Assembly (NCBI RefSeq): GCF_900114095.1
Contig: NZ_FORV01000001.1
Coordinates: forward strand, 930,001-994,000
Length of the DNA: 64,000 nt
Reading direction: 5' to 3'
Origin: Sphingomonas sp. NFR04
Lineage (GTDB): Bacteria; Pseudomonadota; Alphaproteobacteria; Sphingomonadales; Sphingomonadaceae
The notes beneath the pieces are model-generated. The model made no database searches, was not told the origin of the DNA, and saw nothing but the letters and a program-made list of their open reading frames with translations. This document shows, one piece after another, positions 42,784 to 51,936 of the stretch; within the stretch, counting starts at the first letter, position 1; the number at the start of each line of letters is the position of its first letter. The translations under genes were made by a program, and so were the position numbers.

Positions 42784-43833
42784 ATGGCAGACGCGACCGC
42801 GACGGAACAAAATGGGGTCAGGCCGCTCAAGATGTGCCTTGCCGCCTCGGGCGGCGGCCATCTTCGCCAGATCCTCGATCTGGAATCGGTGTGGAAGGAG
42901 CATGATTACTTCTTCGTGACCGAAGATACCGCGCTGGGCCGCAGCCTGGGCGAGAAGCACCCCGTCGAACTCGTCGAGCATTACGCGCTCGGCCAGGCGC
43001 GGCTGGGCCACCCGCTGCACATGGCCGCCGGCGCCTGGCGCAACTTCCGCCAGAGCCTCGCGATCGTCCGCCGGCAGAAGCCCGATGTGGTGATCTCGAC
43101 CGGCGCGGGCGCGGTGTTCTTCACCGCGCTGATCGCCAAGCTGTCGGGCGCCAAGTTCGTCCATATCGAGAGCTTCGCGCGCTTCCATCACCCCTCCGCC
43201 TTCGGCAAGATGGCCAAGCCCGTCGCGACGATCAGCTTCGTCCAGTCGCCCGCGCTCAAGAAAATCTGGCCCGATGCGGAGCTGTTCGATCCGTTCCGGA
43301 TGCTCGACACGCCGCGCCCGCCCAAGCAGGAACTCACCTTCGCCACGGTCGGCGCCACCCTGCCCTTCCCGCGGCTGGTGCAGGCGGTGCTCGATCTGAA
43401 GCGTGCCGGCGGCCTGCCGGGGCGGCTGGTGCTGCAGCACGGCGACCAGGATCTCGAAGACCCGGGCATCCCCGGCGTCGAGATCTGCCGCACCATCCCG
43501 TTCGACGACCTGCAGCTGCTGCTGCGCGACGCCGACATGGTGATCTGCCATGGCGGCAGCGGCTCGCTGGTGACCGCGCTGCGCGCCGGCTGCCGCGTCA
43601 TCTCCTTCCCGCGCCGCTTCGACCTGGGCGAGCATTATGACGACCACCAGGAGGAGATCTCGCAGACCTTCGCCGATCGCGGCCTGCTCCAGAGCGTCCG
43701 CGACGAGAGCAAGCTCGGCGAGGCGGTCGCTGCCGCCAAGGCGGCCGAGCCCAAGCTGGCGACCACCGACCAGACCGCGCTGGCCAATCGGCTGCGCGAG
43801 CTGTTCGCAGGCTGGGGAGCGAAGAAGAAATGA
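42784..43833 (+). CDS. spsK: glucuronosyltransferase (Alg14-Alg13-type fusion)
   Basis: A 349-aa GT-B transferase. The N-terminal half (about 15-170) is Alg14/Cps14F-like: KMCLAASGGGHLRQILDL, DVVISTGAGAVFFTALIAKLSGAKFVHIESFAR. The C-terminal half (about 175-330) is GT28-like: TFATVGATLPFPRL and the donor motif MVICHGGSGSLVTALRAGCRVISFPR. SpsK/GelK adds glucuronic acid to lipid-linked glucose, the second sugar. Its end overlaps spsL by four bases. Confidence 0.9.
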   Translation: MADATATEQNGVRPLKMCLAASGGGHLRQILDLESVWKEHDYFFVTEDTALGRSLGEKHPVELVEHYALGQARLGHPLHMAAGAWRNFRQSLAIVRRQKPDVVISTGAGAVFFTALIAKLSGAKFVHIESFARFHHPSAFGKMAKPVATISFVQSPALKKIWPDAELFDPFRMLDTPRPPKQELTFATVGATLPFPRLVQAVLDLKRAGGLPGRLVLQHGDQDLEDPGIPGVEICRTIPFDDLQLLLRDADMVICHGGSGSLVTALRAGCRVISFPRRFDLGEHYDDHQEEISQTFADRGLLQSVRDESKLGEAVAAAKAAEPKLATTDQTALANRLRELFAGWGAKKK

Positions 43834-44696
43834 GCACGCCCCGGATCAGCGTCATCCTGCCCCATTACAACGATCTCCACGGGCTCGCGCTCTGCCTCGA
43901 TTCGATCGACCGCCAGACGATCGACCGCGATGCCTATGAGATCATCGTCGGCGACAACGCCTCCCCCTGCGGCATCGAAGCCGTCGAGGCCGTGGTCTCG
44001 GGCCGGGCGCGGGTGGTGTCGGTCACCGAGAAGGGCGCCGGTCCCGCCCGCAACGGCGCGGCGGCACAGGCCCGCGGCGAGATCCTCGCCTTTATCGACA
44101 GCGACTGCATCGCCCAGCCGGGCTGGCTGGCGGCGGGGGCGGCGATGGTGCAGCCCGGCACCTTCCTCGGCGGGCACATGTTCGTGCTGCCGCCCGAGGG
44201 CAAGCTAACCGGCAGCGCCGCGGTAGAGCTGGCACTGGCGTTCGACAATGAAAGCTATGTCCGCAAGTCGCAGTTCACCGTCACCGCGAACCTGTTCGTG
44301 ATGCGCGCGGATTTCGAGAGGATCGGCGGCTTCCGCACCGGCGTGTCCGAAGACATCGAATGGTGCAATCGCGCGATCCGCATGGGCATGAAGATCGACT
44401 ATTGCGGCGATGCCTCGGTCGGCCATCCGCCGCGGCCCGACTGGAACGCGATGCTCAAGAAGACGCGCCGCATCCAGCGCGAGCTGTTCCTGCTCAGCCT
44501 CGAGCAGCCGCGCGGCCGGCTGCGCTGGGTGGCGCGCTCGGCGATGCAGCCCGCCTTCATCCCCTCCGACTATGCGCGGATCCTGCGCACCCCCGAAACT
44601 CAGGGCGCGCGCGCCCAGGCACTGGGCACGCTGATCGCGCTCCGCTTCTGGCGCGGTGGCGCAGGGCTGCTCCAGGCGATCGGCCTGCCGATTTGA
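43830..44696 (+). CDS. spsL: GT2 glycosyltransferase
   Basis: A 288-aa family 2 transferase with SVILPHYNDLHGLALCLDSI (7-26), GAGPARNGAA (69-78) and the metal-binding DSD at 90-92, then SEDIEWCNRAIRMGMKIDY (catalytic ED region). SpsL/GelL is assigned as the glucosyltransferase adding the third sugar in gellan-type pathways. The ATG overlaps the spsK stop (ATGA), so the two are coupled. Confidence 0.88.
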   Translation: MSTPRISVILPHYNDLHGLALCLDSIDRQTIDRDAYEIIVGDNASPCGIEAVEAVVSGRARVVSVTEKGAGPARNGAAAQARGEILAFIDSDCIAQPGWLAAGAAMVQPGTFLGGHMFVLPPEGKLTGSAAVELALAFDNESYVRKSQFTVTANLFVMRADFERIGGFRTGVSEDIEWCNRAIRMGMKIDYCGDASVGHPPRPDWNAMLKKTRRIQRELFLLSLEQPRGRLRWVARSAMQPAFIPSDYARILRTPETQGARAQALGTLIALRFWRGGAGLLQAIGLPI

Positions 44697-44703
44697 GCGC
44701 GTT

Positions 44704-44733
44704 CCGGCGAGGGGGCACCCACCCCCTCGCCGG
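44704..44733. terminator. perfect bidirectional hairpin between spsL and spsJ
   Basis: A perfect 12-bp stem (CCGGCGAGGGGG / CCCCCTCGCCGG) with loop CACCCA sits between convergent spsL and spsJ. Confidence 0.75.
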
Positions 44734-44739
44734 GCAAGA

Positions 44740-46131
44740 TCACACCGTCGCGAGCACGTCCTCGAGCGTGCCGCTATCGAGCCGCAGGCGTCCGACCATC
44801 AACCATAGATAGATCGGCAGCGTGTCGTCGGTGAAGCGGAAGCGGCGCTCGCCGTCCTGGATCTCGGTCTCGAGACCCAGCTGGGTCGTGAGGCCGGCCA
44901 GTTCCTGCTCGACCTGCTGCGCGGTGATCGGCGCGCCGGGGAGCAGCTCCACCACCGCACGACCGCCGAACCAGCCGTCGATCGAGCGCGACGCTTCACC
45001 CAGTGCGGCGAGCAGCGGATCGTAGCGGCCGCCGACGAACTTGCGCATGTCGAGCACGGTGCGCGGCGCCATCCGCCCTTCCATCTCGACGATCGCGGCA
45101 TCGAGCGCACGGCGCAGATGGCCTTGGTCGACGGTGAGGCGGCCCTGGTCGAGCGCCTCGGCGGCGGCATGATGGCAGAGCAGCCGCGCGAAATAGGGCG
45201 AGCCCAATGCGAGCAGATGGATGATTCTGGTCAGGTTCGGATCAAATCGCACGCCCGAGGCGGTTTCGCCCAGCGCGATCATCTCCTGGACCTCGCTCTC
45301 CTCCAGCCGCGGCATCGGCAGGCCGATGACGTTGCGGCGGATCGACGGCACATAGCCGATCAATTCCTGGAGGTTGGAGGCGACACCTGCGATCACCAGC
45401 TGGACCCGCGCGGCGCGGTCCGACAGGTTCTTGATCAGCTCGGCGACCTGCTGGCGGAAGGCGGTGTCCTCGACGCGATCATATTCGTCGAGGATGATCA
45501 GCACGCGGGTGCCGGTGATGTCGGCACACAGGTCGGCGAGTTCGCCCGCGCCGAAATTGCCCGCGGGCAGGCGGTCGGCAAGGCTGCCGCCGCTTTCCGC
45601 CTCACCGGCGTTCGGCGCAACCTCACGGTGGAACAGCAGCGGCACGTCGTGCAGCACCGCGCGGAAGAGGTCCGAGAAGTTCGCGTTCGATCCGCAGGTG
45701 GCGTAGCTGACGATATAGCTCGATTCGCGGGCGACATCGGCGAGCACGTGCAGCAGCGAAGTCTTACCGATGCCGCGCTCACCATAGAGGACGACATGGC
45801 TGCGCTGGCTCTCGATCGCCGAGATCAGCCGGGCGAGGACGCCCAGGCGCCCGGCGAAGCTCGAGCGATCGGCGACCGGCTGGGTCGGCGTGAAATAGGT
45901 CGCCAGGGCGAAGCGGGCGCGGGTGATCTCGCGCCGTTCCTCGCGGCGGCGATCCAGCGGCCGGTCCAGCGCCGAGGCACGAAAGGTCGGAAAGTCGGGG
46001 CGCAGCCGGCTGGCACCATGCGCGTCCCGATGCGGTACCACCGTCGCGGCGACCGGGAGATAGCCATCGTCCTCAGGCAATTCGCGGCGCCCGAAGGGCC
46101 ACAAGAACTTCAGCGCGGAACCTAAAGCCAC
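44740..46131 (-). CDS. spsJ: AAA/ORC-type ATPase of the sphingan cluster
   Basis: A 463-aa cytoplasmic P-loop ATPase. It has Walker A GERGIGKTS (117-125), Walker B VLIILDEYDRV (211-221), a sensor-1-like LVIAGVASN, then a winged-helix-like C-terminus. The overall layout resembles ORC/Cdc6- or ExeA-like ATPases. A charged N-terminal region (about 15-85) carries no clear membrane segment. SpsJ/GelJ is conserved in sphingan clusters with no established function. Confidence 0.82.
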   Translation of the reverse strand: MALGSALKFLWPFGRRELPEDDGYLPVAATVVPHRDAHGASRLRPDFPTFRASALDRPLDRRREERREITRARFALATYFTPTQPVADRSSFAGRLGVLARLISAIESQRSHVVLYGERGIGKTSLLHVLADVARESSYIVSYATCGSNANFSDLFRAVLHDVPLLFHREVAPNAGEAESGGSLADRLPAGNFGAGELADLCADITGTRVLIILDEYDRVEDTAFRQQVAELIKNLSDRAARVQLVIAGVASNLQELIGYVPSIRRNVIGLPMPRLEESEVQEMIALGETASGVRFDPNLTRIIHLLALGSPYFARLLCHHAAAEALDQGRLTVDQGHLRRALDAAIVEMEGRMAPRTVLDMRKFVGGRYDPLLAALGEASRSIDGWFGGRAVVELLPGAPITAQQVEQELAGLTTQLGLETEIQDGERRFRFTDDTLPIYLWLMVGRLRLDSGTLEDVLATV

Positions 46132-46224
46132 TCGACCACCTCTTTAAAAAATGCCGCCGGCAAGCCGGGGCGAACCTGGGCTCGCGCCTCAGGACATCCT
46201 CTTCGCGAATCGCCGTCCACTTTT

Positions 46225-46476
46225 TCAGCGGCGCTTGATGAATTCGTACGGCTTGATCACGAACGCGATATACGCAAGCACCAGAACAATCGTGAGAATC
46301 GCGAACACGTGATAGTTCTCGTTCCCCAAATAGTTCGCGACGGCGCAGCCTATCGCCGGCGGTAAATAGCTGATCATGGTGTCGCGGACAACCGAATCGG
46401 CCTGAGAACGTTGCAGGAAGATAACGATCAGGCCGGCGAATATCGCGATTGTGACCCAATCATATGGCGTCTGCAT
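46225..46476 (-). CDS. small two-TM protein, probable exosortase-system accessory
   Basis: An 83-aa protein starting MQTPYDWVTIAIFAGLIVIFLQR, with hydrophobic helices about 7-22 and 56-74 and a middle SYLPPAIGCAVANYLGN. It resembles the short proteins annotated as XrtV sorting-system accessory proteins in sphingomonads; that match is from memory. An exosortase and an EpsI-like gene lie about 5 kb away in the same locus. It is divergent from spsF and upstream of spsJ (93-bp gap), so it may be co-transcribed with spsJ. Confidence 0.65.
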   Translation of the reverse strand: MQTPYDWVTIAIFAGLIVIFLQRSQADSVVRDTMISYLPPAIGCAVANYLGNENYHVFAILTIVLVLAYIAFVIKPYEFIKRR

Positions 46477-46632
46477 GCATGTCCTTTCCATTCGCCGCAG
46501 GAATCGAAGGACTTCCCGTGGCGTTCGCACCTGCACTAGCAGTGCGCGCGGCAACTCGCTAGATGCTCGCGAATGTGATAACAGGCCGTTAAGCAACCAC
46601 CGCCTCGAAATGGGAGTTTGCGCCTGGTTCGA

Positions 46633-46654
46633 CGTTTTTCCGGAAGGAAAAACG
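46633..46654. other. A/T-rich perfect stem-loop in the spsF leader
   Basis: A 9-bp perfect stem (CGTTTTTCC / GGAAAAACG) with GGAA loop, about 80 bases upstream of the spsF start. The T-run lies in the stem, so it is not a classical terminator. It could be a regulatory hairpin or operator. The rest of the 258-bp gap (46477-46734) shows no clear promoter. Confidence 0.45.
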
Positions 46655-46734
46655 GTCGGGGGACAGAGCCAGGGCAGGTTCCGGCGCCTTTGCCAAGGCG
46701 TTGATCCGGTTGCTTGTATTGGAGGCCATTGATA

Positions 46735-48039
46735 ATGAAGCGAGCACCCGGGGGGACCATCGTGCAAGAACACGACACTCAAAAGGCTGAAAAAGCGCGC
46801 CTTACTGGCCGTTTCACCCGATCCTGCGGCCTGGTCGCGCTGTTCGCGACTGCAGCATGGACCGATCCCGCATTGGCACAGCGCACCGCGTTCACGCCGC
46901 GTCCGAACACCAGCGGGCGGCAGATCGACGTGCGGGCGAGCGCGATGATCGAATATAACGACAACGTCGTGGTGAGCGATCCGCGCATCAGCGGCAGGGG
47001 CGACGGCACGGACGACGTGCTCGCGGCACCGTCGCTCGACCTCAACATCGTGCTGCCGCGGGCAACCGGCACCACCTATCTGGCCGGCTCGATCGGCTAT
47101 CGCTTCTACAGCAAATACACCAACCTGAACCGCGAGAACATCTCGCTCACCGGGGGCGCCGACCAGCGGCTCGCCTCGTGCCTGGTCCATGGCGAGATCG
47201 GCTATCAGAGCCGGCTCAGCGACCTGTCGAGCCTCTACGTTCTGGACGGGGCGGACAGTTTCAACAACACCGAGGAATCGCGGCGCTACAGCGCCGATAT
47301 CGGTTGCGGCGGCCCCTATGGACTGCGACCGACGCTCGGCTATTCGCGCACCGAAGTGCGCAACAGCCAAGTGTCCCGCAAATACGCCGATTCGGATACG
47401 GATACCTTCACCGCGCAGCTAGGCTTGCAGTCGCCCTCGCTGGGGACGATCTCGGTGTTCGGCCGCTATTCGGACAGCGTCTACGTCCACCGGCCGGCGC
47501 CCGTCGGCGGCGGTGAGGACGGCATCAAGAACTATGCGGCGGGCGTCCAGCTCGAACGCAACGTCTCCAGCCGCTTCAACTTCCGCGGCTCGGTGAACTA
47601 CACCAAGGTCGATCCGAAGCTGCCGGGCACCGACAGCTTCTCCGGCGTGGGCTTCGATCTGTCGGCGCTGTACAACGCGGACCTGTTCACGGTGCAGATC
47701 GCCGGATCGCGCGCTGCGCAGCCCTCGGTGCTCTACTTCGTCAGCTACGAGATCATGACCAACCTTTCGGCGACGATCACGCACGACCTCACGCCGCGCA
47801 CCAAGGTTTCGCTCCTCGCGAACAAGACGTGGCGCGACTATGCGTCGTCGACGCGGTTCGTAGGTGCCCCAATTTCGGGCAACGACAACATGTTGTCACT
47901 GGGTGCGAATGCGTCCTACGACGCGACTCGGCGTATCCGCTTCGTGCTGGGGGCGGGCTATGACGAACGGACGTCGAATCTCAGGCTTTTCAAATACCAC
48001 GCCAAGCGGGTCAATCTCACGGCCTCGCTGGCGCTCTGA
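46735..48039 (+). CDS. spsF: outer membrane beta-barrel protein of the export system
   Basis: A 434-aa outer membrane protein. The long signal-bearing N-terminus has a hydrophobic core CGLVALFATAAWTDPALAQ. The mature part is built of alternating amphipathic strands with many Tyr/Phe and Arg (IEYNDNVVVSDP, GSIGYRFYSKYTNL, ISVFGRYSDSVYV), ending LTASLAL. It looks like the putative outer-membrane porin of exosortase-linked EPS loci. GGAGG nine bases upstream supports the ATG at 46735. It starts the spsF-D-C-E-exosortase-EpsI operon. Confidence 0.84.
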   Translation: MKRAPGGTIVQEHDTQKAEKARLTGRFTRSCGLVALFATAAWTDPALAQRTAFTPRPNTSGRQIDVRASAMIEYNDNVVVSDPRISGRGDGTDDVLAAPSLDLNIVLPRATGTTYLAGSIGYRFYSKYTNLNRENISLTGGADQRLASCLVHGEIGYQSRLSDLSSLYVLDGADSFNNTEESRRYSADIGCGGPYGLRPTLGYSRTEVRNSQVSRKYADSDTDTFTAQLGLQSPSLGTISVFGRYSDSVYVHRPAPVGGGEDGIKNYAAGVQLERNVSSRFNFRGSVNYTKVDPKLPGTDSFSGVGFDLSALYNADLFTVQIAGSRAAQPSVLYFVSYEIMTNLSATITHDLTPRTKVSLLANKTWRDYASSTRFVGAPISGNDNMLSLGANASYDATRRIRFVLGAGYDERTSNLRLFKYHAKRVNLTASLAL

Positions 48040-48053
48040 CAAGGGCCGTATAC

Positions 48054-48956
48054 ATGTACGACAAGGGTAGGTTTATGTTTGTCTCGGCGCTCGCCGGCAT
48101 GACCGCGCTGGCGGTGCCTGCCGCGGCGCAAATTGCCACGACCCGTCCCGCCGCCCCGGCACGTTCGCGTCCTGCCGCTGCCCAGCCGCAGCAGCAGGCA
48201 CCGGCGACGCCGGCGCAGACGGCCACCCCGGCCGCGCCGATCTCCTCCGGATCGGCGCCGGTTGGCTATCTCATCGGCGTCGATGACGTGCTCGAGGTCG
48301 ACGTGCTCGGCCAGAGCGACTTCAAGACCCGCGCCCGCGTCCAGTCGGACGGCACGATCACCCTGCCCTATCTGGGCGCGGTGCAGGCCAAGGGCGAGAC
48401 CGCGATCACCCTGGTCAAGAAGGTGCAGGACCTGCTGAAGGCCGGCGGCTATTACGCCAAGCCGATCGTCAGCGTCGACATCGTCACCTTCGTCAGCAAT
48501 TATGTAACGGTGCTCGGCCAGGTCGGCACCGCGGGGCTGCAGCCGGTCGACCGCGGCTACCACGTCTCGGAAATCATCGCGCGCGCCGGCGGCCTCAAGG
48601 CCGACGCCGCCGACTTCGTGATGCTGACCCGCGCCGACGGCACCAACCTCAAGCTCGACTACAAGAAGCTCGCCCAGGGCGGACCCCAGGACGACCCGAC
48701 CGTAACGGCGGGCGACAAGGTTTTCGTGCCCGAAGTGGAGCGTTTCTACATTTATGGCCAAGTCAACGCGCCTGGGGTATATCCGATTCGGGCGGACATG
48801 ACTCTCCGCCGTGCGGTCGCGCAGGGTGGCGGTCTCGGACCGGCCGGCTCGATCAAGCGGATCAAGGTCACGCGCGATGGCCAGGAGATCAAGTTGAAGA
48901 TGGACGATCCGATCAAGCCGGGCGACACGATCGTCATCGGCGAGCGGTTGTTCTGA
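48054..48956 (+). CDS. spsD: polysaccharide export protein (OPX/Wza-related)
   Basis: A 300-aa exported protein with a signal peptide (n-region YDKGR, cleavage near AAA|Q about 25) and a Pro/Ala/Gln linker. The Poly_export domain begins at about 70 (GYLIGVDDVLEVDVLGQSDF), followed by SLBB-type beta-grasp repeats (VTVLGQVGTAGLQPVDRG; FYIYGQVNAPGVYPIRADM). There is no lipobox Cys, unlike E. coli Wza. The ATG at 48054 keeps the basic n-region; 48075 is an alternative. It lies directly after spsF. Confidence 0.92.
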   Translation: MYDKGRFMFVSALAGMTALAVPAAAQIATTRPAAPARSRPAAAQPQQQAPATPAQTATPAAPISSGSAPVGYLIGVDDVLEVDVLGQSDFKTRARVQSDGTITLPYLGAVQAKGETAITLVKKVQDLLKAGGYYAKPIVSVDIVTFVSNYVTVLGQVGTAGLQPVDRGYHVSEIIARAGGLKADAADFVMLTRADGTNLKLDYKKLAQGGPQDDPTVTAGDKVFVPEVERFYIYGQVNAPGVYPIRADMTLRRAVAQGGGLGPAGSIKRIKVTRDGQEIKLKMDDPIKPGDTIVIGERLF

Positions 48957-48990
48957 TCCAGGCAATGTTGGCAGCGGACGAGGCGCATCA

Positions 48991-50331
48991 GTGAATATCA
49001 TTCAATTCTTCCGCATTCTCTGGGCGCGCCGGTGGATCATCCTCCCGGCGTTCCTCGTCTGCGTCACCACCGCCACGCTCGTGGTGCAGTTCCTGCCGGA
49101 GCGGTACAAGGCCACCACCCGGCTGGTGCTCGACACCTTCAAGCCGGATCCGGTCACCGGGCAGGTGATGAACTCGCAGTTCATGCGTGCCTATGTGCAG
49201 ACCCAGACCGAGCTGATCGAGGATTACGGGACCGCCGGCCGCGTCGTCGACGAGCTCGGCTGGGCCAATGATCCGGCGAACATCGCCGCGTTCAACGCCT
49301 CGCCCGCAGCGTCGACCGGCGACATCCGTCGCTGGCTGGCCAAGCAGATCATCGAGAACACCAATGCCAGCGTGATCGAGGGGAGCAACATCCTCGAGAT
49401 CTCCTATTCGGACACCTCGCCGGATCGCGCGGAGCGGATCGCCAACATGATCCGCACGGCCTTTCTGGCCCAGTCGCTGGCGAACAAGCGTTCCGCCGCT
49501 GCCAAGTCGGCGGACTGGTATGCCCAGCAGGCCGAATCGGCTCGCCAGGCGCTGCTCGCGGCGGTCGAGGCGCGCACCGCCTTCGTCAAGAAGTCGGGCA
49601 TCGTCCTCACCGACACCGGCACCGACATCGATACCCAGAAGCTCACCCAGCTGAGCGGCCAGTCGGCAGTGCCGGTGGCGCCGGTGGCGGGCGGCGGCAT
49701 GGGCCCGGCGCAGCTCCAGCTCGCCCAGATCGACCAGCAGATCCAGCAGGCCGCGACCAATCTCGGCCCGAACCACCCGGCCTTCCAGGCGCTGCAGCGC
49801 CAGCGCGAGGTCTATGCCAGGGCGGCGGCGCAGGAACGCGCCCAGGCCGGCGGCGGCGCGGGCTCCGCGGCGAGCCAGCTGCAGAGCGCGGCCAACGCCC
49901 AGCGCGCCCGCGTGCTCGGCAACCGCCAGGACGTGGACCAGCTGAACCAGCTGCAGCGCGACGTAACGCTGAAGCAGGACCAGTATATGAAGGCGGCCCA
50001 GCGCGTCGCGGATCTCCGCCTCGAGGCGAGCAGCAACGACACCGGCATGTCGACGCTGAGCGAAGCCAGCGCGCCGGACAGCCCCTATTACCCTAAGGTG
50101 CCGATGATCATCGGCGGCGCCGCGGCCTTCGGCCTGGGCTTGGGCCTGCTGATCGCGCTGCTCGTCGAGCTGCTCGGCCGCCGCGTGCGCAGCCCCGAGG
50201 ATCTCGAGACCGCCGTCGACGCGCCGGTGCTGGGTGTGGTGCAGAGCCGCGCCGCGCTCGCCGCCCGCCTTCGCCGCGCCCATGAAACTCTCGGCGAAAC
50301 CGCCGAATCGCACGGAGCTGCAGTAAACTGA
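48991..50331 (+). CDS. spsC: chain-length determinant (Wzz/PCP family)
   Basis: A 446-aa inner-membrane polysaccharide co-polymerase. The N-terminal helix is about 13-36 (RWIILPAFLVCVTTATLVVQF) and the C-terminal helix about 371-396 (MIIGGAAAFGLGLGLLIALLVELLG). Between them is a long periplasmic domain rich in heptad-like Ala/Gln/Leu/Arg (about 160-345, coiled coil). The cytoplasmic tail RRVRSPEDLETAVDAPVLGVV is typical. There is no fused kinase; SpsE is separate. Start is GTG at 48991; the stop overlaps the spsE start by one base. Confidence 0.92.
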   Translation: MNIIQFFRILWARRWIILPAFLVCVTTATLVVQFLPERYKATTRLVLDTFKPDPVTGQVMNSQFMRAYVQTQTELIEDYGTAGRVVDELGWANDPANIAAFNASPAASTGDIRRWLAKQIIENTNASVIEGSNILEISYSDTSPDRAERIANMIRTAFLAQSLANKRSAAAKSADWYAQQAESARQALLAAVEARTAFVKKSGIVLTDTGTDIDTQKLTQLSGQSAVPVAPVAGGGMGPAQLQLAQIDQQIQQAATNLGPNHPAFQALQRQREVYARAAAQERAQAGGGAGSAASQLQSAANAQRARVLGNRQDVDQLNQLQRDVTLKQDQYMKAAQRVADLRLEASSNDTGMSTLSEASAPDSPYYPKVPMIIGGAAAFGLGLGLLIALLVELLGRRVRSPEDLETAVDAPVLGVVQSRAALAARLRRAHETLGETAESHGAAVN

Positions 50332-51041
50332 TGGACGCGATGACCACGCCCGAACCGCTGCCCGAAGGCGATCGTCCGAGCGCCGTTCCGACGACGCCGG
50401 ACACCACCGCCGCGCTGGAATATCAGCTCGTCCTGTCTGACCCGACGGGGATCGAGGCGGAAGCGATCCGCGCGCTGCGCACCCGAATCATCGCGCAGCA
50501 CCTGCGTGAGGGGCGTCGTGCGCTGGCGCTCTGCGCCGCCGCCGAAGGCGCCGGCTGCAGCTTCGTCGCGATCAACCTGGCGACCGCGCTCGCGCAGATC
50601 GGCATCAAGACCGCGCTGGTCGACGCCAATCTCCGCGCGCCCGCCGTCGGCCCCGCCTTCGGGATCGATCCGGCCAAGCCGGGCCTCGCCGACTATCTGT
50701 CGTCGGGCGAAGTCGAGCTCGCCTCGATCATCCATCCGACGGGACTCGACCAGCTGTCGATCATTCCCGCCGGCCATGTCGAGCACAGCCCGCAGGAGCT
50801 GCTCTCCTCCGAACAGTTCCGCGACGTAACGACGCAGCTGCTCCGCGAGTTCGACATCACCATCTTCGATACGACCGCGGCCAACACCTGCGCGGATGCG
50901 CAGCGCGTCGCCAACGTCGCCGGCTATGCGATGATCGTCGCCCGCAAGGACAACAGCTATATACGCGATGTAAACACGCTGACCCGTACGCTGCGCGCGG
51001 ACCGTACCAACGTCGTCGGTTGCGTGCTGAACGGATACTGA
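50331..51041 (+). CDS. spsE: BY-kinase/ParA-like protein with altered Walker A
   Basis: A 236-aa P-loop protein, partner of SpsC in chain-length control. Walker A' TALVDANLR (94-102, Asp98) and Walker B TIFDTTA are recognisable. The Walker A loop reads EGAGCSF: the usual Lys of GxGKS/T is Cys76 (codon TGC at 50556-50558). No Tyr-rich C-terminal tail is present; the protein ends NGY. It may bind nucleotide weakly or act as a non-kinase regulator. Translationally coupled to spsC (TGATG). Confidence 0.88.
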   Translation: MDAMTTPEPLPEGDRPSAVPTTPDTTAALEYQLVLSDPTGIEAEAIRALRTRIIAQHLREGRRALALCAAAEGAGCSFVAINLATALAQIGIKTALVDANLRAPAVGPAFGIDPAKPGLADYLSSGEVELASIIHPTGLDQLSIIPAGHVEHSPQELLSSEQFRDVTTQLLREFDITIFDTTAANTCADAQRVANVAGYAMIVARKDNSYIRDVNTLTRTLRADRTNVVGCVLNGY

Positions 51042-51051
51042 TTTGGACCAT

Positions 51052-51936
51052 ATGACCGCGACCGCTCTCGAGCGGCAGCAAGGCAGGACGGGGGGCGGCT
51101 ATTGGTTTGCCGTCGCCGGTCTGCTGGCGCTGGCTATTCCTACCTTCATCACCCTGGGCCGCCAGGTGTGGAGCGCCGAGGGCGGCGTGCACGGGCCGAT
51201 CGTGCTCGCCACCGGTGCCTGGATGCTTGCGCGCCAGCGCAGCTCGATCGAGGCGCTGCGCGCGCCGGGCAATCTGGCGATCGGTGGACTGGCGCTGCTC
51301 GCGGCGCTGGCGATCTATGCGCTCGGCCGGGTCTTCGACTTCGTCAGCATCGAGACGTTCGGGCTGGTCGGCGCGGTGATCAGCGCGGGCTATCTCTATT
51401 TCGGTGGCCGTGCCCTGCGCGCCGCCTGGTTCCCGGTGCTGTGGCTGTTCTTCCTGGTCCCGCCGCCGGGCTGGGCGGTCGACCGCGTCACTGCGCCGCT
51501 CAAGGAGTTCGTCTCCTATGCGGCGACCAGCTTCCTCTCGTGGCTCGACTATCCGATCCTGCGCCAGGGCGTGACGCTGTTCGTCGGCCCCTACCAGTTG
51601 CTGGTCGAGGATGCCTGCTCCGGCTTGCGCTCGCTCTCCAGTCTGGTCGTGGTGACGCTGCTGTACATCTACATCAAGAACAAGCCGTCCTGGCGCTATG
51701 CGCTGTTCATCGCCGCGCTGGTGATTCCGGTGGCGGTGCTCACCAACATCCTGCGCATCGTCATCCTGGTGCTCATCACCTACCATGTGGGCGACGAGGC
51801 GGCGCAGAGCTTCCTCCACGTCTCCACCGGCATGGTGATGTTCGTGGTGGCGCTGCTCGGCATCTTCGCCATCGACTGGGCGGTCGAGCAGGCCCAGCTG
51901 TTCCTGCGTCGGAGGTCCCATGTTCAACCGGCGTGA
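51052..51936 (+). CDS. xrtV: exosortase (XrtV-like; Urf32/GelM/DpsM)
   Basis: A 294-aa membrane protease/transpeptidase with about eight helices. All three exosortase catalytic residues are present: Cys189 in EDACSGLRSL, Arg235 in TNILRI and His256 in FLHVSTG. It would process PEP-CTERM-like tails at the inner membrane. No protein in this window has such a tail, so substrates are elsewhere. In sphingan papers this gene is an unknown (urf32, gelM). ATG at 51052 is preferred to a TTG at 51043. The next gene overlaps by 17 bases. The XrtV subtype is from memory. Confidence 0.85.
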   Translation: MTATALERQQGRTGGGYWFAVAGLLALAIPTFITLGRQVWSAEGGVHGPIVLATGAWMLARQRSSIEALRAPGNLAIGGLALLAALAIYALGRVFDFVSIETFGLVGAVISAGYLYFGGRALRAAWFPVLWLFFLVPPPGWAVDRVTAPLKEFVSYAATSFLSWLDYPILRQGVTLFVGPYQLLVEDACSGLRSLSSLVVVTLLYIYIKNKPSWRYALFIAALVIPVAVLTNILRIVILVLITYHVGDEAAQSFLHVSTGMVMFVVALLGIFAIDWAVEQAQLFLRRRSHVQPA

